Positions 38,180-53,013 are shown, counted from the stretch's first letter. The stretch: 64,000 nucleotides of DNA from Amoebophrya sp. A120 (GCA_905178155.1 CAJINV010000001.1:15810142-15874141); one strand, 5' to 3'. Notes: generated by a model not told the origin, from the letters alone. A program made the numbers and translations.

Positions 38180-39708
38180 CTTCGGCACAGCCAAGTAGCT
38201 GTTTGTTCTATCTACGGCGTCGAAAAATTCATCCTTTCTCTAGCTCCCGGCTCCACCGGCAGAGGCGCAGGAGAAAACAGCTCTCCGCTGCGGCGCTTCA
38301 TTTTCTACACTAGCTACTTTCTGCCGCGGCCAAGCTCTTCTACATGTAGATATGGGTATACGTCACGGGAGGAAGCATTCGCGACACCGGGGCCGGGGGA
38401 TCACCTAGAAATAAACTTCTGAAGATGTAGGGTAGGCGTATATGAATTAAAGCCTTGCTTGCTAAATCGAGAAAACATAGGATTTCGCATTCGGGTTCCT
38501 GTGGGATCTGAAATAGAGATAACAGACAGTGAAAGTCATGGTAGTTTCGAATGAAAGAAGTACTGAGATGGTTATTTAGATGTCGGCTGAAAAAACGAAA
38601 AAAACCGAGGAGATGATGGCACGACCGAGGATGAGAGATGGCGATGCTGAACGATTGTGCCAGGAGAAGGACGACCTGCTGCCACGATAACCGACGGTTT
38701 TGTTATTTGCTTCATTGTTCTTGATGCTGCACGGACCGACGAATTCTGGTTTTGTATCTTTCTAATGTACGTGGCTAGTCGTTGAACGTGTACCTGTACG
38801 AGTACGGAAAAAAACGAACGAAGAAACGAAGATCCTTTACGAAAAAAAGAACGGACAAACACAGTACATTCAGTGGTCAACACTGTAGTTTCTCCGCGCA
38901 GGTGGTCCCGGACTCGGGTACTATCCGTGGGACTAGAGAGTAAAAAGATGTAGAAAGTAGCGTGGTCGGAAACAATGGTTTGTACAAAGCATCCCTCATC
39001 CTCGCGTAGCTGCGTTCCGTCCGTGCTTCCTACTACCGTCTGATGCTCTGTCTAATATCCCTAGTATTGTAAAGTCCTATTTTTTTGTACACGTGCATTT
39101 TGAAAACCTTAGAAACAATATCGTCGGAGCACTCTCGTCGGTCCGGTAATTTTTCAATTTTAGCGCGTGGTGCTCGTCTTCTTGGTTCTGTGCAAGGTCT
39201 GTGGATAGGAAATTTCTGGTCCATAGTGTCTATGATCCTGCTCGGTAGACACGACTGTTTTGCGAACAAGAGGTGTTAAAGCGTCAAGATTTTTACCAGG
39301 TTTTACTAGTGTACTAAAAAGTCTGATGATGAAACGGTGATGAAACATGAACAGCCTGCTGTGATATCTGCTAAAAATGGGTCAATTACAGACTAACACC
39401 AATGCAACCTCGTCACGGTGCTAAAACTGCTATATCTGGATTACAACGAGCTGCGGTCTGATTGTCTGATTAAAAGGTTGTCAACAAGATTCAAAATTCA
39501 GAGGAACGTCAACTGCTAAACGGTTGTTATAATGAAGTCATAGTCATCCATAAACAAGAAAGTCAAGAAAGTGTGTAAAGACGGGTGCTCTGGTACCAAT
39601 AGTTTCGCCCTCCGCCAATTATGCTCCTCCTTGTTGCGCCCGGAGAACGGTGGAGAAACTTGACAAAAGGTTCAACATTTTTCTCCCTGCTGAAGCTGTA
39701 GAAACAAC
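38180..39708. other. Gene-free interval of 1.5 kb
   Basis: Upstream of the F-box gene and downstream of the small membrane-protein gene. AT-rich, with no coding or repeat signal that I can support. Confidence 0.4.
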
Positions 39709-40477
39709 TTACTTCTTCTTCATCGGGGTGGCGCCACGCTTGGGGGTCTTGCCCTTGGCTCCCTTCACGAAGACGGGCTTGTTGCCGGTCTTCACGACGT
39801 AGGCAACCAACAAGGTCAACACAACCTGGGTCATAGTGTATTTTGTTTTACATCATGTTCCACGTGAGGTAACCATTATAACACAATAAAATTGTACTTG
39901 CTCGTAGTCGTACTGTAGAATCCAGTTCATAAATCATTCTATATTCTCATTGCATGACGCGTGGGAACCAAAAATTACCTGGATGCCGGTCTGCACTTTC
40001 ATCATGAGGGTGTTGCCCTCCGGCATCGTCAGCGCATGAACGAACATGGCCAAGAACAGAGTGTTCGTGAACAAGATCTGCTTCATGAAGGACATCAAAG
40101 GCACATCGAAGAACTTCGGACCTGTATGTTGCGATTTGTTTCTGCGTGACAATGAATCCACGAGCGCAGACACAGTGCATGAAAAAAAAAAAGAAAACAC
40201 GGTAACTTCTTCTTGGAAGAAATTCCAAACCCATTGGGATCGGCACATATCAGAATCCAATAAGCTGCAACTTCTTACCAGCCAGCAGCGTCAGGTTGGC
40301 GATCCCGGCACCGCGGGCCCACCAGTCGCCCATGGGCGGCAGGGGCTTGGTCCAGTAGATCATCATGCCGCCCGGAGAGTAGGGTCCGAAGAAGTAATCT
40401 GCGCTGTACATCATCTGCAGTGAGAACATGCCGAACATGACGCACATGAACGTGTACAATTTCTGCCCGAGATCCAT
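39709..40477 (-). CDS. Small multi-pass membrane protein with basic C-terminus, 152 aa
   Basis: Three exons, 40477-40279, 40121-39979 and 39825-39709, join in phase with both introns of the AG|GT...AG|GT form. The protein begins MDLGQKLYTFMCVMFGMFSL and has three or four hydrophobic segments (residues about 6-28, 55-67, 75-98 and 107-125). The loop after the first is rich in Tyr, Trp, Pro and Gly (YFFGPYSPGGMMIYW), and the tail is Lys-rich, ending PMKKK. The terminal di-lysine-like tail could be an endoplasmic-reticulum retrieval signal, which is speculation. I do not recognise the family. The start is the first ATG; an upstream open stretch lacks one. Confidence 0.75.
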
Positions 40478-41528
40478 CTTGGCGAATTTTTTGTTGATAA
40501 AGCTTACCAACAAAAGGTGTGCTGTTCTCCCTTATTTCTTTCCCTTTCGGGCTTTCTTGTCTTTTCCCCTAGTTTGTTTTGGTGCAGAAGCGCGATTTCG
40601 GCTGCAAGATGTTAAAGATGTTCCGAAAAGGTTGCGAAAAAAAAAAGATTGCGCGTTAGAGTTGGTGGTGATTGATTGAGAAGGTAGTTTTTGGTGCTCG
40701 GTACTAGTAGTACCTTGTTGATGGGCTACGTTTGTGCTTTCAACGACTATGCTTTTGTAAACCGCCTCCCGGGGGGATAACAGCTGCAGTCCTGCGATGA
40801 TTATTTTTTGCACTTGTTCCTTCTGTGTGCTGACGAGTCTCTATCAACGAGGCGATGTGTGTGGGTACGATGAACGGGGTAGGTCTATCTCACCAGCTCA
40901 ATTGGATAGTCGTGATAGTTCAAAATCCACCCTACGTATCTATGATGAGAATGGGATTATGGTAGGAGTGGCACGTAGACGCCCCGTCTTTCTCTCACGT
41001 CTATTGTTCGCAAAAAAAGAAGACCGACACCCATACGTTTTTCACTCAACGATGTAGCCGCGCATTTGGCCATAGAGTTCAGATATCTGCAGCTGTATAC
41101 ATTTCTGCAGCGACAGCGTTATAGTGAGTTACTAATTTACAGCCGACGTGTCATATTGAAAAGCTTCAGAGTCTTCATTCGAAAATCGCTCTGCGTGAAC
41201 ACTTAAGGCAGGTTTTCACAACATCTGCAGTACATTTCAGAATGAATTTCTTCCCGACTTTCGCTTATTTTCGTTGTTTTTTCATACTTGATCCACTCAC
41301 TGTATCTCAACTTCTGGTCGACGCTTAATGCAGCCTGTCAGAACGCGGTAGGTTCTTTCTTTCAATTTCCATTTTCTTCAGACGACTACTTACTTCCAGG
41401 ATCCATTCCTCGTAAGCAAGTATCAAATGTCATCTTCTCAACTGCACGCAAGAGTCCTGCCAGCGGTGTCAGTTCTGAAAGACAGTCGGCGACTGACAGA
41501 AGGGCTGCTTCGCGTCACAGGTAGGAAG
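40478..41528. other. Gene-free interval of about 1 kb
   Basis: Spacer upstream of the small membrane-protein gene. Short open frames on both strands without coding character; no repeat seen. Confidence 0.4.
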
Positions 41529-42110
41529 TCAGCTGCTGCGACGAGCGTGGTGATATCGCTCTTTACGATGGAGCAAGCTGCGATCGGCAGGTCCGGCCTT
41601 GGAACCAGCTATATAATATTGGATATCACCAAGTACTGCCTGCTGCTGCTTCTCCTCATCCTCAAACAATATCTGTCGTGACTGCAAGTCAGGACGTGCA
41701 GCCAGTCGCCCAGGCAAAACGCCCTGCATCTCTGATCCAGTCTTAGTCCTCTTTTTGCAGGTGGGGGAGGAGGTAGAGTGTGCGGCGCAGCTCCGCCGCA
41801 GTAAGTAGCTTCCAAAGACTCTATTGCAGCTGCTCGAAGAGCACTATTCACTCGGACGCCCCAGATCGAAGGGATATGTGAGTGGAAAAAGTAAAACAAC
41901 GCGTGCGATGCTAGAATCGAAATTCGCTGCGTGATTTCCTGGCCGCGGGGCTACCGCAGTAACTACAGCTCGCACTTCTTCGTCGAATATTCCGTGGCCC
42001 GCTTTGACATTGAAGGGATCCCGTTCCTGGCGCATGTTGGAACGCCCGCGGAAGATATCTTCACCTTCGTCGTCTAGAGGGGGGGCATCATCCGAGAAAT
42101 GAAGTCGCAT
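41529..42110 (-). CDS. Possible small gene of unknown function, exon structure unresolved
   Basis: An ATG at 42110, only 119 nt beyond the RPN11 stop, opens an 88-codon frame (to 41844). Its first 70 residues look coding: acidic start MRLHFSDDAPPLDDEGEDIF, then VRAVVTAVAPRPGNHAANFD. A second frame at 41729-41529 (FEDEEKQQQAVLGDIQYY) may be a further exon. I found no good GT donor joining them. It may be one gene with an unread intron, or chance. Confidence 0.3.
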
Positions 42111-42228
42111 CGTAGCTGCCAGGAGATCAAATCATCAAGACCCATGCACCGCGTAATATCATGTGCAGATAATTGAAAAAGTCGCTGAAGAAAGGATGGT
42201 CGTGGACATCAAAGCACGTGGTTTCGTT

Positions 42229-44049
42229 TTAGAACACGAGCGTGCCGAGCATGGTGCCGAGGATTTCGAGCACATTTGTCGCGATTAACGACTCGGATTC
42301 CAGCTCTAGTCGCTTCTTCGCGTCGACTTTTCCCACGTTTTTCACGGCGATTTCGGTGGCGGTGAGCGTAAGTTCGTCCCGGATGGTCTCGTTGTAAGCC
42401 TTGGACAGCTTCGCGGTATCCTCCAGGCTCTTATCCGTTCGGTCGTGCTGGTCCGAGAATTTCCTGTGCGGATGGCGGATGAACGGTGGAGATAAATTTT
42501 ATTACAATATGGCCAGCAGATATCATAGGCACCAGTACTTATCTAAATCGACTGATGAAAGGGAGAGAAACCAGGACAAAAGCAAAACCAAAAGGCTGCG
42601 CAAGCAAAAAATATACTCGACTCTGAGCCCTTCGGTCCAGTCCTTCTTGCCTATGTGCAGCAGCATTTTCTGCTCCAAGTCGTTTTTTCGGTAGTTGATG
42701 CACAGGGAATAGTAATGCCTATTCAGCCCGTGGATAATCGCACTTATGCTGGGCTTGTTCAGGTGACCTGATACGAAGGGTTTGCTTCATATGCAACTCG
42801 GCCCGAAAGAGATTTCGTGATTCTGGTTTTCAAACTAAAAGTTTTCATGCACATGAAATACACTTTATCATCAACATCTTCATCCAAACTGAAAATAAAT
42901 GGTCGTTGCCGTTTGGCCTATACCAACGTTGCTCGTGGTTTGTCGCGGCTCTTGTCCGAGCATGAGCAGTTGCGGATTTATGAGTCGGAAGCAATCGATG
43001 ACGACCTGCAGTTGTGATTGGGTTCATGTCCGAAGTAAGGACAAATTTTGTTTGACGAAGACGACCAACTACCTGAGTAAGCACTTACTTACTTTCCACA
43101 CCCATGCAACATGCGCATGCGCTTGTTTTTGTTTTTCTGTGTTGCTATCACAAACACGTATTGATTTATCCTTCCGTTTACCTTCCCTCGCACGGACTGT
43201 ACTGGATCAACGACAATGCCGACCGCACGCGCATTCAGCTGTTCAAAACTCTGCTGCGTGTTGATGTCCGTTCCAGAAAACCAGCACCCGAAACCTGGGT
43301 GACTATGGTACCACCCGACGACCTGAAGTTGAGTGTTTTATTTCGCATCATAACGTCGTTGCGCCGCAGTTTCGGTTTATTCTTCTTGTGTCGTGGCAGC
43401 GTCATCAACCAAAGATTAAATAAAAAACCTGTCATGATTCTATCTGGAAAACGAGACCGTAATCTTTTTTTTTTGAACTTCTTTCTGAAAAATGAAAATG
43501 ATCCATCAGCATGACATAGATATTACCATTTCTTGTCGTCCGGTCTGCTTTAGCATGTCCAACATTTTTGTCTGGAAAACTGGGTCGACTGCTTCTACCG
43601 TCACACTGTTTCCGCTCTGAGGCATGGAGAAGACGTCTACTATTCTCACTGTGTAGTCGTCCACGAACTCACCCAGCATCAGACCCATCACCTAGATGAT
43701 TTTTTATTTTTACTCTAAATCTAACTCTTTAGCATGGTGCATAAGCAAGAAAGGATTTCAGATTTTCATTCTGCAAGTATCAGTTCCAGTTGCGTATACG
43801 CACGCGAAAACCTATCAATGAACCGTACTGCTCTGCTTGAAAATAAGTGATTTTTCCACTCACCTCCATTGGTATGCCCGCGCGACCGTGTCGGAGCATT
43901 TTCAAGAGTGCGAGACTACTGACGTACACCTGTTCGCTTGTATCTGGCTTCGAGACCGCTTCCTGTTGGGGCGCACCACCGCCTCCTCCGCCGCCCTGCA
44001 TCTGCCCCAGCAGTTGCTGCAGGTTAAAGCCGCCGCCTTGGCCTGCCAT
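42229..44049 (-). CDS. RPN11: 26S proteasome regulatory subunit RPN11 (PSMD14), JAMM deubiquitinase
   Basis: Zinc metalloprotease of the proteasome lid that removes ubiquitin chains from substrates entering the 26S proteasome. Six exons with consistent phases: 44049-43864, 43691-43527, 43322-43182, 43005-42924, 42767-42617, 42463-42229. The product is 319 aa, close to the usual 310. After a Gly/Gln-rich start the MPN domain follows the family closely ([40 protein letters not shown]). The JAMM zinc site [14 protein letters not shown] is complete. The C-terminal helical region, which packs into the lid bundle, is present and ends in GTLVF. Four of five introns have AG|GT on both sides. Identification is very secure. 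Confidence 0.97.
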
Positions 44050-45467
44050 GATGCTCTGACTTTGTCGCTAGGGGCTATGAATCAATTTGCTTCGATGGCG
44101 GTGATTTCTCGTGAATAAATTCTACTTTCAAAAAACAGGTAGATGACCACGTGGTACAAAGGCGAAGCTCAGCATCTTATTTTTAGGTTCTTTTTCTTTA
44201 TCGCGAATCATCAAAGTAAGTTTCAAAATTTCTATACGAGGTGGTGTCGCTGAAACGGAGAATCAAGCTATTTAGTCAGTCTTACTGTTACTCCCTACTA
44301 GCCTACAACAACGCTACTACATGCGCTACAGCTATTTAAAGTCTGGCTCTGGCACGAACATAGCTAGGCCATAAACTACCGGCTGATAAGATCGTCTCCG
44401 CTTTCTTGCTCTTCATCTGCCTGACAAACGATACTACTAGAAAAGATCTCCGTCTTCAGTCATACTCGTTATTCGTGGATCCTTCTGATTCGCAACTAAT
44501 ATCACGCTGCGCAGACACGCAGCCTTGCTAACAACGCCGAGAACATATTTTCCTTCTAGGGGTTGCAAGCTCCTGCTCAATCTGCAGAGAGAGCAGCGCA
44601 GCGCAGTGACGCTCTCGTAGTTGTCTTTTTTTTGCTTATGATTTTGATTTCTTTATCTTTGGTTCTTTTTGATACAACCTTCCCCGATGCAGTGTGAGGT
44701 TCAAGAATGGATAGTTTGTTGCCTGGTGCCAAAGGACTGAGCTCGAACGTCGAGCGAATCCCGAAAGCAGTTATGTTGAATAAAGTTCACTTCTACTTAT
44801 TCATTGCGATCCGACCAACGATCATCTTCCTCCCCCTTCCAGATTGACATCCACTGAAATTGTTGCCTGCGGCTCCGCAGAGTATCAGGATCACTGGTGC
44901 TGTACTTGAGTACTGCTTTGTTGATGTAGACTTGCAGAAGTGCGCCGGGACGCACGATCTGCAAGTGTAGAGAGAATCTGACAATTTTTGATGCGTGCCC
45001 GATGTGTACTACAGGACTGCCGTGGTAGTGCAGCTAAAAGTTGTTCCAATGTCCCAGAAGTTGTTCTTAGCTCGTTGTCCGAAGTAACGGCCAGTCAAGT
45101 TTTCTTTTTCTGCTGAAGCCAGAAGAAAGCCACAAGCTGTTATTTTCATTTTGTGAAGAAGGAAAAGCGACGTAGGAAGCAGAAGTCGGTCCGGTGGACT
45201 CCCAGAGAGACTGCCCTCGGCATTGCTAGAAATCCGAAGCTGTGGTCCGGAGGCGACCAGGCGGCTCGATTGCTCTTGAATGTAGTGTCATGATGAACGA
45301 GACGAATCCAGTTCCAAAGGCGCTGTGTCGTGGCGCGTTTACCTGTATGTAGAGTTTTTACAAAAAGGATTTATATCGCACCACCCAGAAACAGCGACAA
45401 ACTGTGAGTATCAATGTCACGCTTACGGCTTCTCATAAAAGTAAAATGTGTCTAAGTAAAGCCATTT
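44050..45467. other. Gene-free interval of 1.4 kb, with one doubtful exon-like stretch
   Basis: Between RPN11 and the E2 gene. Around 44795-44957 a minus-strand stretch after a cag acceptor is open in two frames down to stop codons and could be a terminal exon. No partner exon was found. The rest shows no coding or repeat signal. Confidence 0.35.
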
Positions 45468-47254
<1,787 letters not shown>

Positions 47255-48635
47255 CTATTTGTATTCCTCTTCGATAGCAAGTATTTTCGCCCTGGAGTCT
47301 TGCAAAGCTTCCAAGCCGTCTGTCCTTGCAAAGAGCGTGTTCGTTGTTGCCCGGTTGTTGAACCCTCGCTGCTTGTCCGGCCCGAAAACGGTCCCCCGTG
47401 GCCGCCAGGGCCGCGTTTCGGTTTCATCGGGAAACATCGACACATAGGGCACACCGTATGCTCCTGGACCTGTTTTTCAATTTCACAAGACGACAGTGCT
47501 GCATTAACGAAAAATTTTCTCCGATGCACTTTCTTTCATCAATCTATACACTTCCGCACACCAGCACTCCTCAAAAAAGAAACTGCTCAGCATCGCATGT
47601 CGATGTACATGTAGACTAGATGTAGCATCTACATCTTCATATGGTCGGAAAAATAATAAGCTGCATCGATAAACAGATGCATTTAAGTACTTACCAGGTC
47701 TCCAGTCGAAGCCCGATTTTCCTTTCCACCTCTCGTCCATGGTAAACCCAACGGACGACGCGAGGCGAAACTTCGACACGGGTTCTTTCACTCTCTTCGG
47801 GTCGATCTCCCCAATCCGCTCCACATTGTACCGCCCCGGACCTGTTTGTCATTGACATTGTCGACAGTTGATCCTGCGAAAAACACGATCCAGATCCTCG
47901 AACTCCCACTATATATCTCTATTACACTCAAACTCATAGCATCCAAGAAAGTGAAAGATTTGACTCATGCACACATTGGCACCGTTGTATTCCAAAAAGT
48001 TACTGAGTCCACTGAAGATGAAACATGAATACCAACGAGCGGCGGCATCTCGCTGCCCTCGTGGATCGGCTTCCGGTGGTTCAGGGACATGAAGTCGCCT
48101 CGGAATCGCCTCCCCTTGCGTCTCTTTGGAACTTGACTCGCGTCGAAGCCGGCGAAAACGTCAAATTTTTCCAATACCAAACCCGGCGTTGATGCGGGCT
48201 GCGGAACCGAACGGTTTCGTGCTACGTGCTTGTTGCTCTTCACGTCCAGCTGTAAAATAATTCGAGAGCGGAAAATTGCTAAAGTGGAACTAGTGCAGCT
48301 TGGTGTGAAGCGTACTAGTCTATTTGCTTTTGCTCAAAGATCATATAGAACCGTCTAAAGAACAGGAAGTAGAAGGAGCGAATTCGAATGCACCCTCTGC
48401 GCTATCAAAATCTCAAAAATCACAATCAGATAGAAAACTACTTTACCCATGTCCCCCAGGTTTCTATCGCGCTGAGTAGTGGCTTGGTTTCACCTGGATT
48501 CCTCGTTCTGGTTGTAGTGGCTAACCTGGCCATCCTTTTTTTGATTTTTTCATCTGCCTCGCCTTCCTTGTTTTTCGCCGGGGAGAGGTGAAAGGAGATC
48601 AGCTGCTCCGTTTCCCGAGAAGGACGAGATGTCAT
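47255..48635 (-). CDS. Sperm-tail PG-rich-repeat (SHIPPO/ODF3-like) protein, 255 aa
   Basis: Four exons join in phase: 48635-48447, 48249-48033, 47841-47695, 47469-47255. The protein is basic and carries spaced PG motifs typical of sperm-tail PG-rich repeats: STPGLVLEKFD, PPLVGPGRYNVERIG and RPGPGAYGVPYV. Known members are microtubule-associated proteins of axonemes and basal bodies, many of them inside doublet microtubules, so a flagellar role is likely. The motifs lie exactly across exon junctions; the split glycine codon G|GT completes PGPG twice. The C-terminal part is helical and charged. The start is an ATG preceding MTSRPSRETEQ. The repeat assignment rests on motif pattern only. Confidence 0.75.
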
Positions 48636-49518
48636 CTTCTTGTTTCAGCTTTCGAATCCGAAGAACGTTGCGAATCTTTGACGTCGTGTGTTGACAAACG
48701 GGAAAAGTCAAAGCTTTTTCAGGTAGCAATGGCACGGCAGAGCAGAACTATTTCGGAAATAGGTTAGTGGCAGTACTTATTCTCGCTAGAAGAAGTACCA
48801 TCAATCTTCAGTGGGTTCCTGTTGTATGACATTCAAGGTCAAGTACAATGAAGAATGCTAGTACGGTTAAAGCGACGATCCGAACGAATGTATGAGTGAG
48901 AGAAGCAACATGATGTTCCCCGACCGTAAACGACCTGAACGAGTGTCAATCCCCATGAACTACTTGTTGGTGATGTTGAACGATTTTCTTTTTCGGAGAC
49001 AGCGAACGTCCGCTTCTCTTGACTGTGTACGATTCACGAGGTTTTTCGATTCCAGACTAGGCGATTAGCGGAACACATGTGAAGCTGTGGAGCGACCGAT
49101 GCAGTACACGCACTTGCTTCTGATGCGGGATTGATAAAATCCTTCTTCTCGTTTCTTCAGTGATGAGAATGACACTCACACGACAAACAAGCATACATTC
49201 GGTTTCTAAACTGCCTATTAATTACTTAGGTACTACTTACGTCACCTGCGCCGCTCAGTGGTGAAGTCGTAACTTATGCATGTACAGTTCGTTGTGTCTC
49301 TCTCAGTGGTTAAGTACGACCGATTGATTCATGCAGCATCACATAAAATTTTCCTGGCGAGTCAAACTCAGAGCCATCAACAAAGATTGGATACAGTGAA
49401 AGCATCTAGCAAGCTGCAACATAGCTTGTCTCAAACTACAGTTTATCTTTTTAGAAACTTGCATCAACACACGACGTGCTGCTCGTGCTCTCCCAAATGG
49501 CGTCCGACTAACTATAGT
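48636..49518. other. Gene-free interval
   Basis: Spacer between the PG-repeat gene and the 608-aa membrane-protein gene. No coding, RNA or repeat signal recognised. Confidence 0.4.
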
Positions 49519-51565
49519 CTATAACGCCCGTAGGTGCTGCACGCGGGTCGGGGAGAACAGCCGGCCCTTGATGGGCACCCCTTTCAAATGCTGGAACTGA
49601 CTCCGGTACAGAATGGCGTCGCATTCGTGCGCGGAAAAGTGATTCGATCGCAGCACCTTTCGCGCCAGCAGTTTCACGTGCGCCATGCACTCGTTTTGCG
49701 GCAGGGGGACAAAGTATTCGCCAATGTTTTTGATGCTCTTCAGGAGGCGGTGGTTGGCTGGATTATCCAGACTGTCTGGGGTATTTTCTTGTTCGTTGCC
49801 TGCCCCGCCCTCCTGCCCAGTGGTGCTGGTTCCCGCGCCTTGCGCAAATGCTGCTGACGTCCCCGATGCAGAGGTGCCGGTGGCTGGGGACAGCTGGTTC
49901 TGCTGATTTCCATCGACAGAGAAGCCACCGTCGGGCTTTACTTTGCTGTTCGAACGGCGGAAAAAGAGCGAAGTTTCCCCGCAGAACACGCAGTCCAAGC
50001 CCGTGACGCGGAGCAGTGGCAGGACGACCGGGCGAAAGATAAATTTTCCCCACATTACACTCAGAGTGCCTTCCTCCTCCGACGGCTCGGCCAATATGCG
50101 AATCAGCGTCTCGCGCAGCTCATTTGTGGCCCGGTGTACCGACTTCTTCAAGCTTCGCAGCAACGAATCGTGGCGCAGATCGTTCTCGCCATGATCGCCA
50201 GAAGTACTATCCTGCTCCGTGGACAATGGATCGTCCGGATTCACGAAGTCCAGCACTGGCCGCAGCACCTCGTGTAAAGCTGCCGACACCGCAAGAAACA
50301 CCGAGGTCCAGCTTCCGTCGGATTGTACGCGCTCTTTAGAAGGAGCTCCTGCTGATGTCGTAGTACTTCCAGTAGGGGTTGCAGTTTTCGCGTTTATCTT
50401 CCCGTCGGCTATTCCCCCACTCGACGCTAATCCTGCAAGCTCACCGTCCTCGGTGCCGGAAGAAGTAGCACTACTAGAGGCAGAACTACCCGCTTTGTTA
50501 TTTTTCCCGCTATTGTTCCCACCCTGCTTGGAGTCTTTCCCCTTCTTCTTCGAGGTATTGTTATTCTTTTTGTCTTGCTTGGTCGATGCCACGGCGGCGA
50601 CCGCTGCTACGTCGTCGGTCTCGGTTGCGCTGGACGCGGTTCCGTCGGCGTCCGACGCGGAGGTTGAGTGATTTTCGGGATAGATTTTCTCAAAATCTAT
50701 CAACGCTGCGGTCTTCGATGTAGCAGTCGATTTGGAGGAATTCACTTGAAGCGAAGACAACGGTAGGCGCAACAGCAAATCCCGGCACGCTCTGATTCCA
50801 TACTCGTTGTTCCAGTAAAGCCCGACAAGTTCGGCTCTTTGCTTGTCGGTCAACGCACGAATCACCTGCTCCAGCTCCGACGCCATGCCGTCGACCTGAA
50901 TTCATTTCATTCCAACATTCAGTCTACAATTCAGTGCGCTGCCGCTGCCGAAATGCTAGCTTCTGCTAACTGAAAATAAAAGCTACACAAAAACTTCTGA
51001 GTGGATTTTCCGTTTTCGATTTCATTCTTTCATCAAGCATAGAAGTTGAAGTACATCAAGGACAATCTACCAAGCAAAGCATCGTACGAAAAAATATGCT
51101 GAAGACTACTAGTACCTCTTCCTGCGGAAACGGCATGTCCAACAGATTGATCTCTTTTGCGTGAAGACAGAGAATCCGGTCGAGCCGCGCTTGGTTGCGG
51201 TCCACCTGAGAACCCCCTCCCGTGCCGAACACCGCCGCATCCTTGCTCGCGAGTTCTTCCGGCGACAGCCGGTACTCGTGTATCAATTGATCGGCCTTGT
51301 CCGTCTCCCCAGCCGCCTGCGGGGACTCGCGCAGCTTCTTCAGGCGGCGTTTCCTCAACTTCCGCCACAGCTTCGACGAGTCTAGCAGGCTGGCCTCAGA
51401 GGAACCCTGTTGTTCCGCATTCAAAGCTTGCGCTTCGGCCTGCTGGGACGCAAGCAGGTAATCCTCTAGGTACACCGAGACCGTGAAAATGATTGCCAGC
51501 AGAATAAACATCCACCCGATCCAGCTGTGCGGCCAAGAATTGAACAACCACGCGATCACGTTCAT
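49519..51565 (-). CDS. Single-pass membrane protein of unknown function, 608 aa
   Basis: Two exons, 51565-51116 and 50895-49519, join in phase 0 across a 220-nt intron (GAG|GTACTA ... TCAG|GTCGAC), so two ORFs that look separate are one gene. The N-terminus has a membrane anchor (IGWMFILLAIIFTVSVYLED, about residues 17-40), followed by a basic helical stretch (LWRKLRKRRLKKLRES). A conserved-looking domain follows (LTDKQRAELVGLYWNNEYGI). Next come a Lys/Asn/Ser-rich disordered insert, a helical region (SLKKSVHRATNELRETLIRI), and a C-terminal module containing the pair CVFCG. I recognise no family. The first exon starts at the first ATG of its open frame. Confidence 0.7.
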
Positions 51566-51726
51566 GATTTCGTTCGAAGTGAGCAAGCGAGAAACCGAAG
51601 CAAAAAAACCCAAACAGAGAAAGAAAAAAAAGCCTGGAAAAAGCGACTTTTTGTTTTTTAAATAACGCTAGATTTGTTGCTTTGTACCCTACGGTGTATT
51701 AAGGTCGCGCCCGGAGGGCGATATTG

Positions 51727-53013
51727 GTAACCAAATGCGTGCGCGAAAATCTAACCAGCGCGAAGGCCCACCAACCTTTTTCTAACATCGCCGCGGCCCG
51801 CGCCGCGAAAGCGCGGCCCTGCGGGCCGCGCTTTCGCCGCGCAGCCGCCGCCAGAAACGAGAAAAAGCACCATTTATTTTTAGTTTCTAGATTCCCACTT
51901 CTTCTTCTTGGGCGGACAACTACTGTCGCCCGCGGCGGCCCGCAGGCTCCTGCGATAAGCATTGAAGGCGAAATCCGGTCTGCTATTGCGCAGCGGGGCA
52001 TCCTTTCTCGCCCCCTGCATGACAAACTGGCCACCTGGCCAGGAAGATATGTGGCCGGGGGGGGGCAAGCCCCCCCCGGACCCCCCCCATCCTCCTTCGC
52101 AGCGGGGCATCCTTTCGATGCCCCCTGANNNNNNNNNNNNNNNNNNNNNNNNNNNNNNNNNNNNNNNNNNNNNNNNNNNNNNNNNNNNNNNNNNNNNNNN
52201 NNNNNNNNNNNNNNNNNNNNNNNNNNNNAACAAGGTAGCCTTTTCTGAGGGCCACTATGCCGTCCCGCATAACGTTCTGCACGAGGGCACGCTGGCCAGG
52301 TAAAATGCATGAATTTCAAAAAGTGACGCGCTTCTGTTTATTTCCGGCTGGCCTTTTGGGCCACCCAGATCGGGCTTTTCCAAGCGGGAGAAGGGTTCCA
52401 GTTTGCGACCTCAGAGAGGTCGAAAACCGTGCCCGTGTGACACACCTCCACAGGCTTGATAATTGTTTTTTCTTCGCCCAATCCCGGTGGTATGGGCCTG
52501 CGGAAAATTTTGCGAACCCCTTTTGAGCGGCAATTTTCAAGCGGCTTTTGCTTTTTCACAAAAAAGTGACATTTTCAATTACCAAGCGGCTTCCTAGGAC
52601 TGGAGAAAATCGGTAAATTTTGTCGGCCGCTTGTATGCTGCGAAAAATTGCATTTTTTCAACGCTTTTTTTCAATTTTCAAGCGGCTGGAGCTGCCCGGA
52701 GGTGACGCGTTTTCCGCTAGAAAACCCTTCACACCATCGGCCCTAGCCGAAAACGCCGCGCTCTTTTTTCAGATTCAGACCGGGCGGAGCTGCAAAAGTG
52801 CTCTTTTTTACCCTTTTCCCACTTGATAATTGCTGTTTTGGCTGCTTTCGATGAAATTCCCAGAAATTCTGCCCGATTCGCTTTCTGAAGGCAAAACACA
52901 CTTGATAATGCCCGATTTTTCCACCGATTGCATACCCCCGAGTTCCTCCCATATGGTAACGGCAAAGCCTTCGCGCTGCAGCCTTCGCGAGCGCTTGCGC
53001 ACGCTTTGGTTAC
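51727..53013. mobile_element. TIR element of about 1.3 kb with internal repeats and an assembly gap
   Basis: Inverted ends: ggtaaccaaatgcgtgcgc at 51727 and the complement of gcgcacgctttggttacc ending near 53013, followed inward by a shared cagcgcgaaggc. Inside are a 15-bp GC hairpin with loop tgc (51805-51837) and repeats of gcagcggggcatcctttc (about 51990 and 52100). Three copies of a variant of aattttcaagcggct occur between 52530 and 52690, and three of cttgataat. C/G homopolymer runs lie near 52060-52090. No transposase can be read; it is probably a non-autonomous element. Its composition differs sharply from the neighbours. Confidence 0.7.
52129..52228. other. Assembly gap of exactly 100 N
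   Basis: One hundred consecutive N, the conventional size for a gap of unknown length. It lies inside the repeat-rich TIR element, so the true length of that element is not known. Confidence 0.98.

Noticed and set aside
42617-42620. Apparent missing splice donor in RPN11
   Set aside because: Re-reading gives a GTATAT donor at 42616 in phase 2, joining cleanly to the exon at 42463.
44793-44984. Terminal exon candidate on minus
   Set aside because: Open in two frames, with no upstream partner exon and no recognisable family.
50884-50886. ATG at 50886 as the start of a separate 455-aa gene
   Set aside because: A tcag acceptor nine bases upstream joins it in phase with the exon ending at 51116.
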